Source: Faecalibacterium sp. CAG:74 (lineage in GTDB: Bacteria > Bacillota > Clostridia > Christensenellales > Aristaeellaceae). From it: a stretch of 25,387 bases of DNA. This document shows, piece by piece, positions 6,604 through 14,008 of this stretch; the stretch's first letter is position 1, and each line of letters starts with the position of its first letter. Location of the stretch: positions 1-25,387 of the forward strand of contig FR899891.1 of assembly GCA_000437595.1 (NCBI GenBank), written 5' to 3'. Made by a program: the position numbers and the translations under genes. The notes under the pieces were generated by a model that saw only the letters and a program-made list of their open reading frames with translations, did not search any database and had not been told where the DNA came from.

Positions 6604-7336
6604 ATATAATCAATCCGCCGCTGACACCCAGCACCTGCCCCGTAATAAACGACGCTTTCTCCGATGCCAGAAACAAGATGGCTTCGGCGCATTCTTCCGG
6701 TTCGCCGATGCGCCCCAGCGGGGTTTCATCCGCCAGCGCCGCCAAATCATCGTCCGACAGCTCGGCATTCATGGGCGTGCGGATGACCCCCGGCGTGACG
6801 CAGTTGACACGGATGCCGCTGGGGCCCACTTCCTTCGCCGTCGCCTTCGTCAGCCCAATCACGCCCGCTTTCGCCGCGGAGTACGCCGCCTCGCAGCTTG
6901 CGCCGACCTCGCCCCACATGCTGCTGACGTTGACAATTGCGCCGTGTCCGCGCGAAATCATCCCCGGCAGGACGGCGCGCTGCAAGTAGAACACGCTGTT
7001 CAAATCAGTTGCCAGCAGGTGATGCCATGTTGCGTCCGGCATGTCGGTCAGCAGTCCGCGATAAGCGATTCCGGCGCAGTTCACCAGCGCGTCGATGTGC
7101 TTATAGTCCTTCAAAATCGCCGCGACGGTATCATTCACCTGCTCGGAATCCGCAATATCACAGGTGCGGAACGCCACGTCCAGCCCCTTCCCGCGCAATT
7201 CGTCGGTAATCGCCTGCGCGCGTTCGGGGTGCGTCCGGCAGAGGAACACAACCGCCCAGCCATCCTTTGCGAACAGGCGGACGCACGCCTCGCCGATGCC
7301 GCTGCTGCCGCCGCTGATGAGGGCAATTCGCCGCAT
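6602..7336 (-). CDS. Short-chain dehydrogenase/reductase (SDR), FabG-like
   Basis: A 244-residue classical SDR using NAD(P)H. It has the nucleotide-binding glycine motif SGGSSGIGE (residues 8-16), NCAG at 86-89 (a variant of NNAG), and the catalytic set N113, S139, Y152 and K156 in YSAAK. Overall it is close to 3-oxoacyl-ACP reductase FabG, but no fatty-acid synthesis genes are nearby; it follows the purine nucleoside phosphorylase gene by 3 bases, with GGGGAGG as its ribosome binding site. Its substrate in this context could therefore be a sugar or other alcohol. It is the last gene of the deoB-pnp-SDR group and ends in a bidirectional terminator. Confidence 0.85.
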   Translation of the reverse strand: MRRIALISGGSSGIGEACVRLFAKDGWAVVFLCRTHPERAQAITDELRGKGLDVAFRTCDIADSEQVNDTVAAILKDYKHIDALVNCAGIAYRGLLTDMPDATWHHLLATDLNSVFYLQRAVLPGMISRGHGAIVNVSSMWGEVGASCEAAYSAAKAGVIGLTKATAKEVGPSGIRVNCVTPGVIRTPMNAELSDDDLAALADETPLGRIGEPEECAEAILFLASEKASFITGQVLGVSGGLII

Positions 7337-7339
7337 GGC

Positions 7340-8173
7340 TTATTCCTCCCCGATGCGGCGGATGGTTTCGTCCAGCAGGGCGCGGAACGTTCCCTTGACG
7401 CGCGCCGCCGTCTCGATGACCTCCTGCTCGTCCAGCGGCTGATCGATGATGCCCGCCGCCATGTTGGTGATGCAGCTCACGCCCAGCACGCGGATGCCGC
7501 AGTGCCGCGCGACAATCGTCTCCGGCACGGTGGACATGCCGACCGCGTCCGCGCCGAGGATGCGCGCCATGCGGATTTCGGCGGGCGTTTCGTACGTCGG
7601 GCCGTTCATCCACATATACACGCCCTCCTGCAGGGGGATGCCGAGGGCTTTCGCCGCCTGACGGCATTTTTCCATCAGCTGCACGTCATAAGCGTGGGTC
7701 ATGTCGGGGAAGCGCGTGCCGAATTCGGCGAGGTTCCTGCCTGTCAGCGGGTTATGGCCGGACATGTTGATGAAGTCGGTCAGCATCATCAGGCAGCCCT
7801 GCGCGAAATTCAGGTTGACCCCGCCCGCCGCATTGGTGACAACGAGCGTCTTCACGCCAAGGAGCGCCATCACGCGCACAGGCATGGTGACATCCTGCAA
7901 GTCATAACCCTCATAATAGTGGAAGCGCCCCTGCATCATGCACACGCGCTGCCCGTGGAGGGTGCCCGTCCACCAGCGTCCGGCGTGACCGGGGGCGGTG
8001 GACACGGGGAAGCCGGGGATGTCCTTGTAGTCGATGTACTTTGCGTCCTGGAGGGCATCGACGTAATCGCCGAGCCCCGAACCGAGGATAACGCCGATTT
8101 CAGCCTCTCCGACGCGCTGGCGGATGGTTTCGGCGGCGGCTTGGAAACGCTGCATGAGGGTGGTGTTTGTCAT
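7340..8173 (-). CDS. Purine nucleoside phosphorylase, trimeric type I
   Basis: Cleaves purine (deoxy)ribonucleosides with phosphate to free base and (deoxy)ribose 1-phosphate in the cytoplasm. The 277-residue length fits the trimeric family. Signatures: ILGSGLGD (phosphate site), GRFHYYEGY, TNAAGG, GHNPLTG, MNGPTYETPAE, GADAVGMSTVPE and SCITNMAAG, whose Asn recognises the 6-oxopurine. The start at 8173 gives MTNTTLMQRF with AAAGGA upstream; the longer open frame reads into a repeat and is rejected. The upstream gene deoB converts its sugar phosphate product to the 5-phosphate, so the two make a salvage module. They are 211 bases apart, and the gap carries a 105-bp repeat. Confidence 0.95.
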   Translation of the reverse strand: MTNTTLMQRFQAAAETIRQRVGEAEIGVILGSGLGDYVDALQDAKYIDYKDIPGFPVSTAPGHAGRWWTGTLHGQRVCMMQGRFHYYEGYDLQDVTMPVRVMALLGVKTLVVTNAAGGVNLNFAQGCLMMLTDFINMSGHNPLTGRNLAEFGTRFPDMTHAYDVQLMEKCRQAAKALGIPLQEGVYMWMNGPTYETPAEIRMARILGADAVGMSTVPETIVARHCGIRVLGVSCITNMAAGIIDQPLDEQEVIETAARVKGTFRALLDETIRRIGEE

Positions 8174-8250
8174 GGTGATGATTCCTTTCGCTGATGTGGA
8201 TTTTCTTGTAGTCATGCTTGACTTTTCTAACTTACTGGTAATATCCATGC

Positions 8251-8355
8251 TTCCAGAGGGCAATGAAAACGGACGAAGTCCGCGGTCGCCCTCTGGACTC
8301 CTTCGCATTGCCCTCCGGTTGTTACTTGTCTTTTATTGGAAGGTTTTCGTTTGTG
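8251..8355 (-). repeat. Repeat family 2, copy in the deoB-pnp gap
   Basis: On the minus strand this 105-bp stretch aligns almost end to end with plus-strand 22213-22318, starting at CACAAAC, through CTTCCAATAAAA and GAAGGAGTCCAGAGGGCG, to CCTCTGGAA. Both fold with an outer stem CCAGAGG/CCTCTGG (8253-8259 with 8290-8296) and an inner hairpin, here CGGAC-ttc-GTCCG (8270-8274 with 8278-8282) followed by TTTT. It lies in transcription orientation between deoB and pnp. Confidence 0.8.
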
Positions 8356-8384
8356 TACCGGGATGCCTTATTCCGCATTGCTCA

Positions 8385-9548
8385 TTACTTCAGTTTATCC
8401 ATAAACGATGTCGCCCCGAACCGATCCGGCAGTCCCAGCCACTCCGCGCACGTCGCGCCAATATCCGCATAGGTCTTCCGAACCCCCAAGTCCGTCAAGC
8501 CCTTCATTCCCTTATGATACACCAGCAGCGGGATATGCTCGCGCGTATGATCCGTCCCCTTGAACGTCGGGTCGCACCCATGATCCGCCGTAATCACCAG
8601 CAGATCCTCATCCCCCAGCAGGTCGATAATCTCCGGCAGCTTGCTGTCAAAATACGCCAGCGCATCGGCAAACCCCTGCGGATCGCGGCGGTGACCGTAG
8701 AGCATGTCCGTATCCACCAGATTCGTGAAGCACAGCCCGTTAAACGGCTTGCGCATGTAGTCCAGCCACGCCTCAATGCACGCGGGATTCCCGGCAGCGT
8801 GGTTCGAGCCAGTCAAGCCGCGCAGGGCAAAAATATCCTCAATTTTGCCCACGCCGTAGGATTCCATGCCCGCATCCTTCACAGCATCAAGCAGCGTGCG
8901 GCTGAACGGCTCCACGGAAAAGTCGCGGCGGCCGCTGGTGCGCTGGAACGCGCCTGCTTTTTCCCCCACGAACGGGCGGGCAATCACGCGCCCGACGCAC
9001 AAATCACCCGTGAGCATCTCGCGGGCAATGCGGCACATCTCGTACAGCTCCTCGCGGGAGAAAATCGCCTCGTTGCAGGCAATCTGGAACACGCTGTCGG
9101 CGGACGTGTAGACAATCGGCGTGCGCTTCGCCAGATGCTCCTCGCCCAGTTCGTCCAGAATCGCCGTGCCAGACGCGGGCTTGTTGCCGATGACCTTATG
9201 CCCAATGCGCTGCTCGAACGCGGCGATAAAATCCGCCGGGAAGCCGTTGGGGAACGTCGGGAAAGGCTTAGCGAGCGTCACGCCCGCAATCTCCCAGTGT
9301 CCCGTCGTCGTGTCCTTGCCCTTGCTGGCTTCGCGGCACATGCCGAACGCGCCGACGGCGTTTTCATCCGCCGGATAATGCGCGCCCGCAATCTGCCCCA
9401 GCCCCATATGCGCCATGTTCGGCAGCGACGGATGGCAGGCATCCACCGCGTGACCGATTGTACACGCGCCCACGTCGCCATAATCCGCCGCGTCCGGCAG
9501 CTCACCGACACCGCAGGCATCCAAAACCGTCAAAAAAATGCGTTTCAT
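8385..9548 (-). CDS. deoB: Phosphopentomutase
   Basis: Interconverts (deoxy)ribose 1-phosphate and 5-phosphate, linking nucleoside breakdown to the pentose phosphate pathway. It is a 387-residue metalloenzyme of the alkaline phosphatase superfamily. Motifs: VLDACGVGE with metal ligand D10, KDTTTGHWE with the phosphorylated threonine (residues 79-86), DTDMLYGHRRD, ITADHGCDPT and DHTREHIPLL with the second metal site. Length and motif order are normal. TAGGAG precedes the ATG by 9 bases. The next gene, purine nucleoside phosphorylase, makes its substrate. The promoter is back to back with that of the HAD gene. Confidence 0.96.
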   Translation of the reverse strand: MKRIFLTVLDACGVGELPDAADYGDVGACTIGHAVDACHPSLPNMAHMGLGQIAGAHYPADENAVGAFGMCREASKGKDTTTGHWEIAGVTLAKPFPTFPNGFPADFIAAFEQRIGHKVIGNKPASGTAILDELGEEHLAKRTPIVYTSADSVFQIACNEAIFSREELYEMCRIAREMLTGDLCVGRVIARPFVGEKAGAFQRTSGRRDFSVEPFSRTLLDAVKDAGMESYGVGKIEDIFALRGLTGSNHAAGNPACIEAWLDYMRKPFNGLCFTNLVDTDMLYGHRRDPQGFADALAYFDSKLPEIIDLLGDEDLLVITADHGCDPTFKGTDHTREHIPLLVYHKGMKGLTDLGVRKTYADIGATCAEWLGLPDRFGATSFMDKLK

Positions 9549-9567
9549 TTTGATTCGCTCCTATCTG

Positions 9568-9652
9568 TTGCGTAGTGGTTTCCCTACCGCTATTATACAC
9601 GATAAATTCCGCTTTGAAAAGGCTTGTTTTTGGGCGAAAAATCGTGTATCAT
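9568..9652. promoter_or_regulatory. Divergent promoter region of deoB (minus) and HAD hydrolase (plus)
   Basis: Minus strand: TTTCAA (9619-9614), 16 bases, TATAAT (9597-9592) for deoB. Plus strand has two candidates: TTGCGT (9568-9573), 17 bases, TATTAT (9591-9596), overlapping the deoB -10; and TTGTTT (9624-9629), 17 bases, TATCAT (9647-9652), which would place the start very close to the ribosome binding site. A 9-bp inverted repeat, ATACACGAT (9595-9603) with ATCGTGTAT (9641-9649), links the -10 elements of deoB and the second plus-strand promoter. Confidence 0.55.
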
Positions 9653-9671
9653 GGCAGATGAGGTGAATCAT

Positions 9672-10313
9672 ATGCTCCGCACTTTTGATGATATTTACGA
9701 AACCATGCCGTGGGACGCGGTGGATGCCGTCGTCTTCGACGTTGGACAGGTACTGCTCTCTTATAACCCGCAGGAAATTTTGGATGAGCATGTGCCGGAT
9801 CGCCCCGACCTGCACCCGATTCTGCTGGAAAAGATTTTCCGTTCCCCCTACTGGCTCATGCGCGACCACGGGCTGATGACCCGCGACGAGGCCATTGAGG
9901 CTATGATCGGGCGCGACGAGCCGCTCCGCCCGTACATCACGCGTGTGATGCACAACTGGGTGGACTTGAAGAAAGTGCTGCCGGAGGGGCTGAAAACGCT
10001 GCAAAGCTGCAAGGCGCATGGCAAAAAGGTCTACGTCCTCTCGAATTATGCCGACGATGCCTTTGCGGTTGTCGAGCACAAGTACGACTTTTTTAACCTC
10101 TTCGACGCGAAATTCGTCTCCGGGCGCTTGAAGCTGATGAAGCCCAGCGAGCAGATTTTCCAGTACGTCATTTCCGCCACGGGACACAAGCCGTCGCGCG
10201 TGCTGTTTCTGGATGACACGCCGGGGAACGTCGAGGGTGCGCTCTTCTGCGGCTGGCAGTCGCTGTGCGTGTCGCATCCCGGCAAGCTGACGGAATTTTT
10301 CGGCTTGGAATAA
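9672..10313 (+). CDS. HAD-superfamily hydrolase (YihX-like)
   Basis: A 213-residue haloacid dehalogenase-like hydrolase, probably a cytoplasmic phosphatase for a small phosphorylated metabolite. Motif I is VVFDVGQVLL: nucleophile D23 is present, but the second Asp of the usual DxD is G25, as in the YihX-like branch. Motif II is VLSN (S124), motif III is K157 in KLMKPSE, motif IV is FLDD (D181, D182). The start at 9672 is chosen for GAGGTG 6 bases upstream; the ATG at 9651 lacks a ribosome binding site. The shared promoter region with deoB hints at a sugar or nucleotide phosphate substrate, but this is inference. Confidence 0.85.
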   Translation: MLRTFDDIYETMPWDAVDAVVFDVGQVLLSYNPQEILDEHVPDRPDLHPILLEKIFRSPYWLMRDHGLMTRDEAIEAMIGRDEPLRPYITRVMHNWVDLKKVLPEGLKTLQSCKAHGKKVYVLSNYADDAFAVVEHKYDFFNLFDAKFVSGRLKLMKPSEQIFQYVISATGHKPSRVLFLDDTPGNVEGALFCGWQSLCVSHPGKLTEFFGLE

Positions 10314-10344
10314 CGCAAAGCCTTGAATTTTCCGCATTTTCCTC

Positions 10345-10373
10345 TTGACATCCCCTTGCGAACGTGGTATCAT
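10345..10373 (+). promoter_or_regulatory. Sigma-A-like promoter of the rplU-prp-rpmA operon
   Basis: TTGACA (10345-10350), 17-base spacer, TATCAT (10368-10373). It starts about 30 bases after the HAD gene stop. The transcript would begin near 10380 and carry a leader of about 85 bases. Confidence 0.8.
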
Positions 10374-10379
10374 TACCGT

Positions 10380-10430
10380 TGAGCCGCACGGGAGAGGTCT
10401 GTCACAATGCGCATCTGCGCAACCTCAGAT
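10380..10430 (+). ncRNA. L21-type ribosomal protein leader (autoregulatory 5' UTR)
   Basis: The leader before rplU can fold: GAGGT (10394-10398) pairs with ACCTC (10422-10426), enclosing the hairpin GCGCA-tc-TGCGC (10409-10413 with 10416-10420). GAGCCG at the 5' side can also pair with CGGCG just after. Position, size and GAGCCGCAC start fit the L21 leader class known in Firmicutes, in which a ribosomal protein is thought to repress its own operon. Assignment is by eye, not by covariance model. Confidence 0.55.
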
Positions 10431-10464
10431 TCCGGCGAGTATATAATAGGAGGTGCTTATTGTC

Positions 10465-10773
10465 ATGTACGCAATCATCAGCGCTGGCAACAAGCAGTAC
10501 AAGGTTTCTCAGGGTGAAACCATCTACATCGACAAGGTGAATCAGGCAGATGGCTCTGCTATCTCCTTCGACGCCATCATGGTCGTCAATGAAGGCGATG
10601 TCAAGGTCGGCACGCCCACTGTCGCGGGTGTGACGGTTGAAGGCAAGATCGTCGGTCAGGTCAAGGGCGAGAAGATTAAGATCTACAAGTACAAGTCCAA
10701 GAAGAACTACCATCGTCGTGCCGGCCATCGTCAGCCCTACACGAAGGTGGAAATTACCGCCATCAACGCCTAA
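10465..10773 (+). CDS. rplU: 50S ribosomal protein L21
   Basis: A 102-residue large-subunit ribosomal protein that binds 23S rRNA. It shows the family pattern MYAIISAGNKQYKV at the N-terminus, VGTPTVAGVTVEGKI in the middle and KKNYHRRAGHRQPYTKVEI at the C-terminus. The start at 10465 gives the standard length; GGAGGT lies 10 bases upstream. It is the first gene of the classic rplU-prp-rpmA order, and its stop codon overlaps the prp start as TAATG. Confidence 0.98.
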   Translation: MYAIISAGNKQYKVSQGETIYIDKVNQADGSAISFDAIMVVNEGDVKVGTPTVAGVTVEGKIVGQVKGEKIKIYKYKSKKNYHRRAGHRQPYTKVEITAINA

Positions 10774-11111
10774 TGACGCGCGCTGTGCTTTTTGAGGACG
10801 CTGCCGGACGCATCACGGGTGTTTCCGTCAAGGGACATTCCGGCTATGCGGAGGAGGGCAGCGACATCGTCTGCGCGGGCATTTCCACGCTGCTCATCAC
10901 CATCGACCAAGCGCTTTGCAGCCTCGTGGGGCTTTCCCCCATCGAACACGGCGGTGAAGATGGCTTCGCGGAGGTGCTGCTGCCGCCGGGAATCACCGAT
11001 AAGCAGATGGAACAGGCGCAGCTGCTGTTTGGGGCGCTTCGCATCGGCTTTTCCGCCATTGCGGAGCAGTACCCCGCGTATTTTCGGCTCACGATCCGTA
11101 AGGTTCATTGA
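10773..11111 (+). CDS. prp: Ribosomal-processing cysteine protease Prp
   Basis: A 112-residue cysteine protease (YsxB family) that removes the N-terminal extension of ribosomal protein L27 in Firmicutes. The catalytic pair is visible: H22 in KGHSGYAEEGSD and C34 in DIVCAGIS, at the residue numbers described for the Staphylococcus enzyme. The start overlaps the rplU stop by one base, implying coupled translation. Its expected substrate is encoded 36 bases downstream and carries the cleavable extension. Confidence 0.95.
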   Translation: MTRAVLFEDAAGRITGVSVKGHSGYAEEGSDIVCAGISTLLITIDQALCSLVGLSPIEHGGEDGFAEVLLPPGITDKQMEQAQLLFGALRIGFSAIAEQYPAYFRLTIRKVH

Positions 11112-11147
11112 GCCACGACCTTGATAGATAAATTGGAGGGTATTACC

Positions 11148-11432
11148 ATGATGAAGTTGAATCTTCAGCTGTTCGCTCATAAGAAAGGTATGGGTTCTAC
11201 CCGTAACGGCCGCGACAGCGAATCCAAGCGCCTTGGCCCGAAGCGTGCCGATGGTCAGTTCTCTCAGGCTGGCAACATTCTTGTTCGTCAGCGCGGCACC
11301 AAGATTCATCCCGGTCAGAACGTGGGCATCGGCAAGGACGACACCCTGTTCGCGCTGGTGAGCGGCGTTGTCCGCTTCGAGCGTCTGGGCCGCGACAAGA
11401 AGCAGGTTTCCGTCTATCCTGTGGCGGAATAA
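11148..11432 (+). CDS. rpmA: 50S ribosomal protein L27 with Prp-cleavable N-terminal extension
   Basis: A 94-residue protein of the peptidyl-transferase region. The N-terminus [18 protein letters not shown] carries the Firmicute extension, with predicted Prp cleavage after LQLFA, exposing HKKG. The body has [39 protein letters not shown] and the C-terminal VSVYP. Two adjacent ATG codons (11148 and 11151) are possible; TTGGAGGG favours the first. obgE, which follows rpmA in many Firmicutes, is not here: a strong terminator and then a MATE gene follow. Confidence 0.97.
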   Translation: MMKLNLQLFAHKKGMGSTRNGRDSESKRLGPKRADGQFSQAGNILVRQRGTKIHPGQNVGIGKDDTLFALVSGVVRFERLGRDKKQVSVYPVAE

Positions 11433-11452
11433 TCGCTTCCCCATCCGCTTTG

Positions 11453-11495
11453 AAACGCCTGATCGCCGCAGTGATGCGTCGGTCGGGCGTTTTCT
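11453..11495 (+). terminator. Rho-independent terminator of rplU-prp-rpmA
   Basis: A 17-base stem (11453-11469 with 11476-11492) with one mismatch and two G-T pairs, a 6-base loop, and a T-rich end (GTTTTCT). The arms begin AAACGCC and end GGCGTTT. Confidence 0.85.
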
Positions 11496-11533
11496 GTTAG
11501 AGGATTTCAGGCGCAGTTCGCGCGCGAATTACT

Positions 11534-11561
11534 CCGCATTCCGAATTCCGCATTCCGAATT
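11534..11561 (+). repeat. 14-bp exact tandem duplication before the MATE gene
   Basis: The unit CCGCATTCCGAATT occurs twice back to back (11534-11547, 11548-11561) directly upstream of the MATE ribosome binding site. Each unit contains ATTCCGAAT, close to a palindrome. No promoter is evident in this 83-base gap. Confidence 0.75.
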
Positions 11562-11578
11562 TCTTTCAGGAGGTTTCC

Positions 11579-12958
11579 ATGCGTTTCTTCCGTACTTCCC
11601 CTGAAAAACTCCCGGCGGCTGAATCCGAGATGATTTTCTCCAAACAGGACTTGAAGCAGCTGCTTTTGCCGCTCTTGGCGGAGCAGTTTCTCGTCGTGCT
11701 GATTGGCATGATGGATACCATCATGGTGTCCTACTGCGGCGAATCGGCGATGAGCGGCGTTTCGCTGGTGGACAGCATCAACGTGCTGCTGATTGGCGTG
11801 TTCTCTGCCTTGGCGACGGGCGGCGCGGTGCTGGTCAGCCAGTATCTGGGGCAGAAGCGCCCGGATGCCGCGAAAACTGCCGCAAAGATGCTTTTCTATG
11901 TCGTTTTGCTCGTTTCGCTGGCGATTATGGCGGTTTGCCTGATTTTCCGCAAACCGCTGCTGCTCGCCATCTTCGGCACTGTCGAAGAGGACGTCATGAC
12001 AGCAAGCCAGATTTACTTCCTCATGTCGGCGCTCTCCTACCCTGTCATGGCGATTTACAATGCCTACTGTGCGCTCCTGCGCTGCATTGGCAATCCGCGC
12101 GCAACGATGTTCTCCTCCTTCATCATGAACATCGTCAACCTCATCGGCAACAGCGTGACTATCTTCTGGCTGGGCTGGGGCGTGATGGGCGCGGGGCTGG
12201 CGACGCTGATTTCGCGCTCCGTGGGCGCGTACATCACGCAGCGTGCCCTCCGCGACCCGCACTGCCGGATTCCGTATCCGGGCATGTTCCCCTTCGAGTG
12301 GCATCCGAGCGAAGTCAAGAAGATTCTGAGCGTCGGCATTCCCAGCGGCTTTGAGAACGGACTGTTCCAGCTCGGCAAGCTGCTGCTGCTGAGCATGATT
12401 GCCACCTTCGGCACCGCCAGCACCGCCGCGAACGCCGTCGGCAACACGCTCGGTTCATTCCAGTGCCCGCCCGGAAACGCCATCGGGCTGGCGATGATTG
12501 CAGTCGTTGGGCAGTGCTGCGGCGCGCACGCCTACGATCAGGCGAAATTCTACACCAAGAAACTCATGCAGATTGTCTACCTCTGCATGGGCACGCTGAA
12601 CATCCTGATGCTGCTCTGCAACCCGATTATTACCCTGCCGTTCAACCTCTCGCCGGAAGCGACAGTGCTTGCGCGGCAGATTGTGGCGCTGCACGGCGCG
12701 GGCTGCGTGATTTTCTGGCCGATGTCCTTCACGATGCCGAACGCGCTCCGTGCGGCGGGCGACGCGAAGTACACGATGACGGTCGCGGTCTTCTCGATGG
12801 CGGTTTTTCGCATCGGCTTCGGCGTTTTCCTCGCGACGACGATGAGCATGGGCGTCATCGGCGTGTGGATTGCCATGCAGATTGACTGGGTGTTCCGCAT
12901 CATCTGTTTCCTGATTCGCTGGCACAGCGGCAAGTGGCAGACGAAGACGCTGGTGTAA
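11579..12958 (+). CDS. MATE family efflux transporter
   Basis: A 459-residue integral membrane antiporter of the multidrug and toxic compound extrusion family, expected to export organic compounds in exchange for Na+ or H+. It has about twelve hydrophobic segments in two homologous halves; the N-terminal part (LLLPLLAEQFLVVLIGMMDT, then GGAVLVSQYLGQKR) and the second half (GIPSGFENGLFQLGKLLLLS, then GNAIGLAMIAVVGQCCGA) follow the family pattern. AGGAGG lies 6 bases before the ATG. It is a single-gene unit between two terminators. Substrate and coupling ion cannot be told from the sequence. Confidence 0.92.
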   Translation: MRFFRTSPEKLPAAESEMIFSKQDLKQLLLPLLAEQFLVVLIGMMDTIMVSYCGESAMSGVSLVDSINVLLIGVFSALATGGAVLVSQYLGQKRPDAAKTAAKMLFYVVLLVSLAIMAVCLIFRKPLLLAIFGTVEEDVMTASQIYFLMSALSYPVMAIYNAYCALLRCIGNPRATMFSSFIMNIVNLIGNSVTIFWLGWGVMGAGLATLISRSVGAYITQRALRDPHCRIPYPGMFPFEWHPSEVKKILSVGIPSGFENGLFQLGKLLLLSMIATFGTASTAANAVGNTLGSFQCPPGNAIGLAMIAVVGQCCGAHAYDQAKFYTKKLMQIVYLCMGTLNILMLLCNPIITLPFNLSPEATVLARQIVALHGAGCVIFWPMSFTMPNALRAAGDAKYTMTVAVFSMAVFRIGFGVFLATTMSMGVIGVWIAMQIDWVFRIICFLIRWHSGKWQTKTLV

Positions 12959-12965
12959 AGAAAAG

Positions 12966-13007
12966 CGCGGTACGCTTTCCCCGGATTGGGGGCGTACCGC
13001 GTTTTTT
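12966..13007. terminator. Bidirectional terminator between MATE and tyrA
   Basis: A 10-bp perfect stem, CGCGGTACGC (12966-12975) with GCGTACCGCG (12992-13001), plus an inner CCCC/GGGG. Six T residues follow on the plus strand; CTTTTCTTT follows on the minus strand. Confidence 0.88.
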
Positions 13008-13082
13008 GTGGTGTTGACTTTTTCGGACAACCAAGGTTGATTTTTTCTATCATTCAGATCATTGCTTTGCTTCTTCCGCGTG

Positions 13083-13919
13083 TTACTCCGTCAGGCGTTC
13101 CTTGGTTTCTCTTCCTTCACGCAATAGCTTGCGCATTTCCTCCCGATTTTCATCCCGCAGCGCGTCCCGATACTCCGTCACCCGCTGCACCAAGTCCTCC
13201 ACCACCGGCAGAAGCGCCTCCCGATTATCAAAGAACAGCTCCGTCCACATATCCTCATTCAGCCTTGCCACGCGGGTCATATCCGCGAAGCTCCCTGCCG
13301 AGAACCCGCGGTGCTTATCCGCCAGCGGGCACTTCACATACGCGCTCGACACGACATGCGCCAGCTGCGACGTATACGCAATCATCTCGTCATGCGTCTT
13401 CGGCGTCGTGAACTGCACACGCAGGAAGCCCAGTTTCATGAAAAAGTCGCGGGCGCGCTGCAAAACCGCCGGGTCGTCGTCGCCGTGACCGCACAGAATC
13501 ATCGACGCATGGTCGAACAGATCATCGCGGGCATACTTGAAGCCGCTGTACTCGCGCCCCGCCATCGGGTGTCCGCCGATGAAGTGCCACGCATACCGCT
13601 GTGATACGGGAAACAGTGCGTCGCAAATCACCTGCTTCACGCCGCCGCAGTCAATCACAAGGCTGTCGGGCTTAAAGTCCGCCGCGTGGGCAGTCACATA
13701 GTCGATAATCCCCTGCGGGTACAGGCAGACCAGCACAACGTCGCACTGCGGCAGCGTCTCCGCCGTCAGTTCGCCGTCAATCGCCTCCATCAGGAACGCG
13801 CGGCGCATCGTGTCCGCATTCTTGTCCGTGCCATAAACCGTGTACGGTGTGTGGAGCTTGATGGTTTTCGCAAGCGATCCACCAATCAGTCCCAAGCCGA
13901 CAACACCTACATTCTGCAT
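13083..13919 (-). CDS. tyrA: Prephenate dehydrogenase
   Basis: Oxidatively decarboxylates prephenate to 4-hydroxyphenylpyruvate, the committed step to tyrosine. The 278-residue protein has a Rossmann motif VGLGLIGGS (residues 7-15) with D32 at the end of the second strand, suggesting NAD over NADP, and the family signature GGHPMAGREYSG with H117. The helical C-terminal dimerisation domain follows (HDEMIAYTSQLAHVVSSA). There is no ACT regulatory domain at the C-terminus, so allosteric control by tyrosine through that domain is not expected. The start at 13919 fits GGAGG 8 bases upstream; that ribosome binding site is inside a hairpin arm. No other aromatic amino acid gene is in the window. Confidence 0.93.
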   Translation of the reverse strand: MQNVGVVGLGLIGGSLAKTIKLHTPYTVYGTDKNADTMRRAFLMEAIDGELTAETLPQCDVVLVCLYPQGIIDYVTAHAADFKPDSLVIDCGGVKQVICDALFPVSQRYAWHFIGGHPMAGREYSGFKYARDDLFDHASMILCGHGDDDPAVLQRARDFFMKLGFLRVQFTTPKTHDEMIAYTSQLAHVVSSAYVKCPLADKHRGFSAGSFADMTRVARLNEDMWTELFFDNREALLPVVEDLVQRVTEYRDALRDENREEMRKLLREGRETKERLTE

Positions 13920-13923
13920 GAAA

Positions 13924-13979
13924 AAATCCTCCGTTCTTCTGCACTCCCGTTTCAAGGAATGCGCTGCAACGGAGGATTT
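13924..13979 (-). promoter_or_regulatory. Terminator-like hairpin enclosing the tyrA ribosome binding site (candidate attenuator)
   Basis: AAATCCTCCGTT and AACGGAGGATTT (13968-13979 and 13924-13935 on plus coordinates) form a 12-bp perfect stem. Inside, GCATTCC pairs with GGAGTGC. On the minus strand the 3' arm is AACGGAGGAT followed by TTTTTC and then the tyrA ATG, so the same bases are terminator stem, T run and ribosome binding site. The 5' arm carries an anti-Shine-Dalgarno, CCTCC. It may terminate the upstream gene, block tyrA translation, or switch between the two. Confidence 0.65.
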
Positions 13980-14008
13980 CGACGTATCATGCGTTTTTTC
14001 CTGCTGAT

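Noticed and set aside
6560..8194. Plus-strand open frame of 544 codons, and a similar one of 483 codons at 8124-9575
   Set aside because: Antisense to the SDR, PNP and deoB genes, all of which have clear family motifs on the minus strand.
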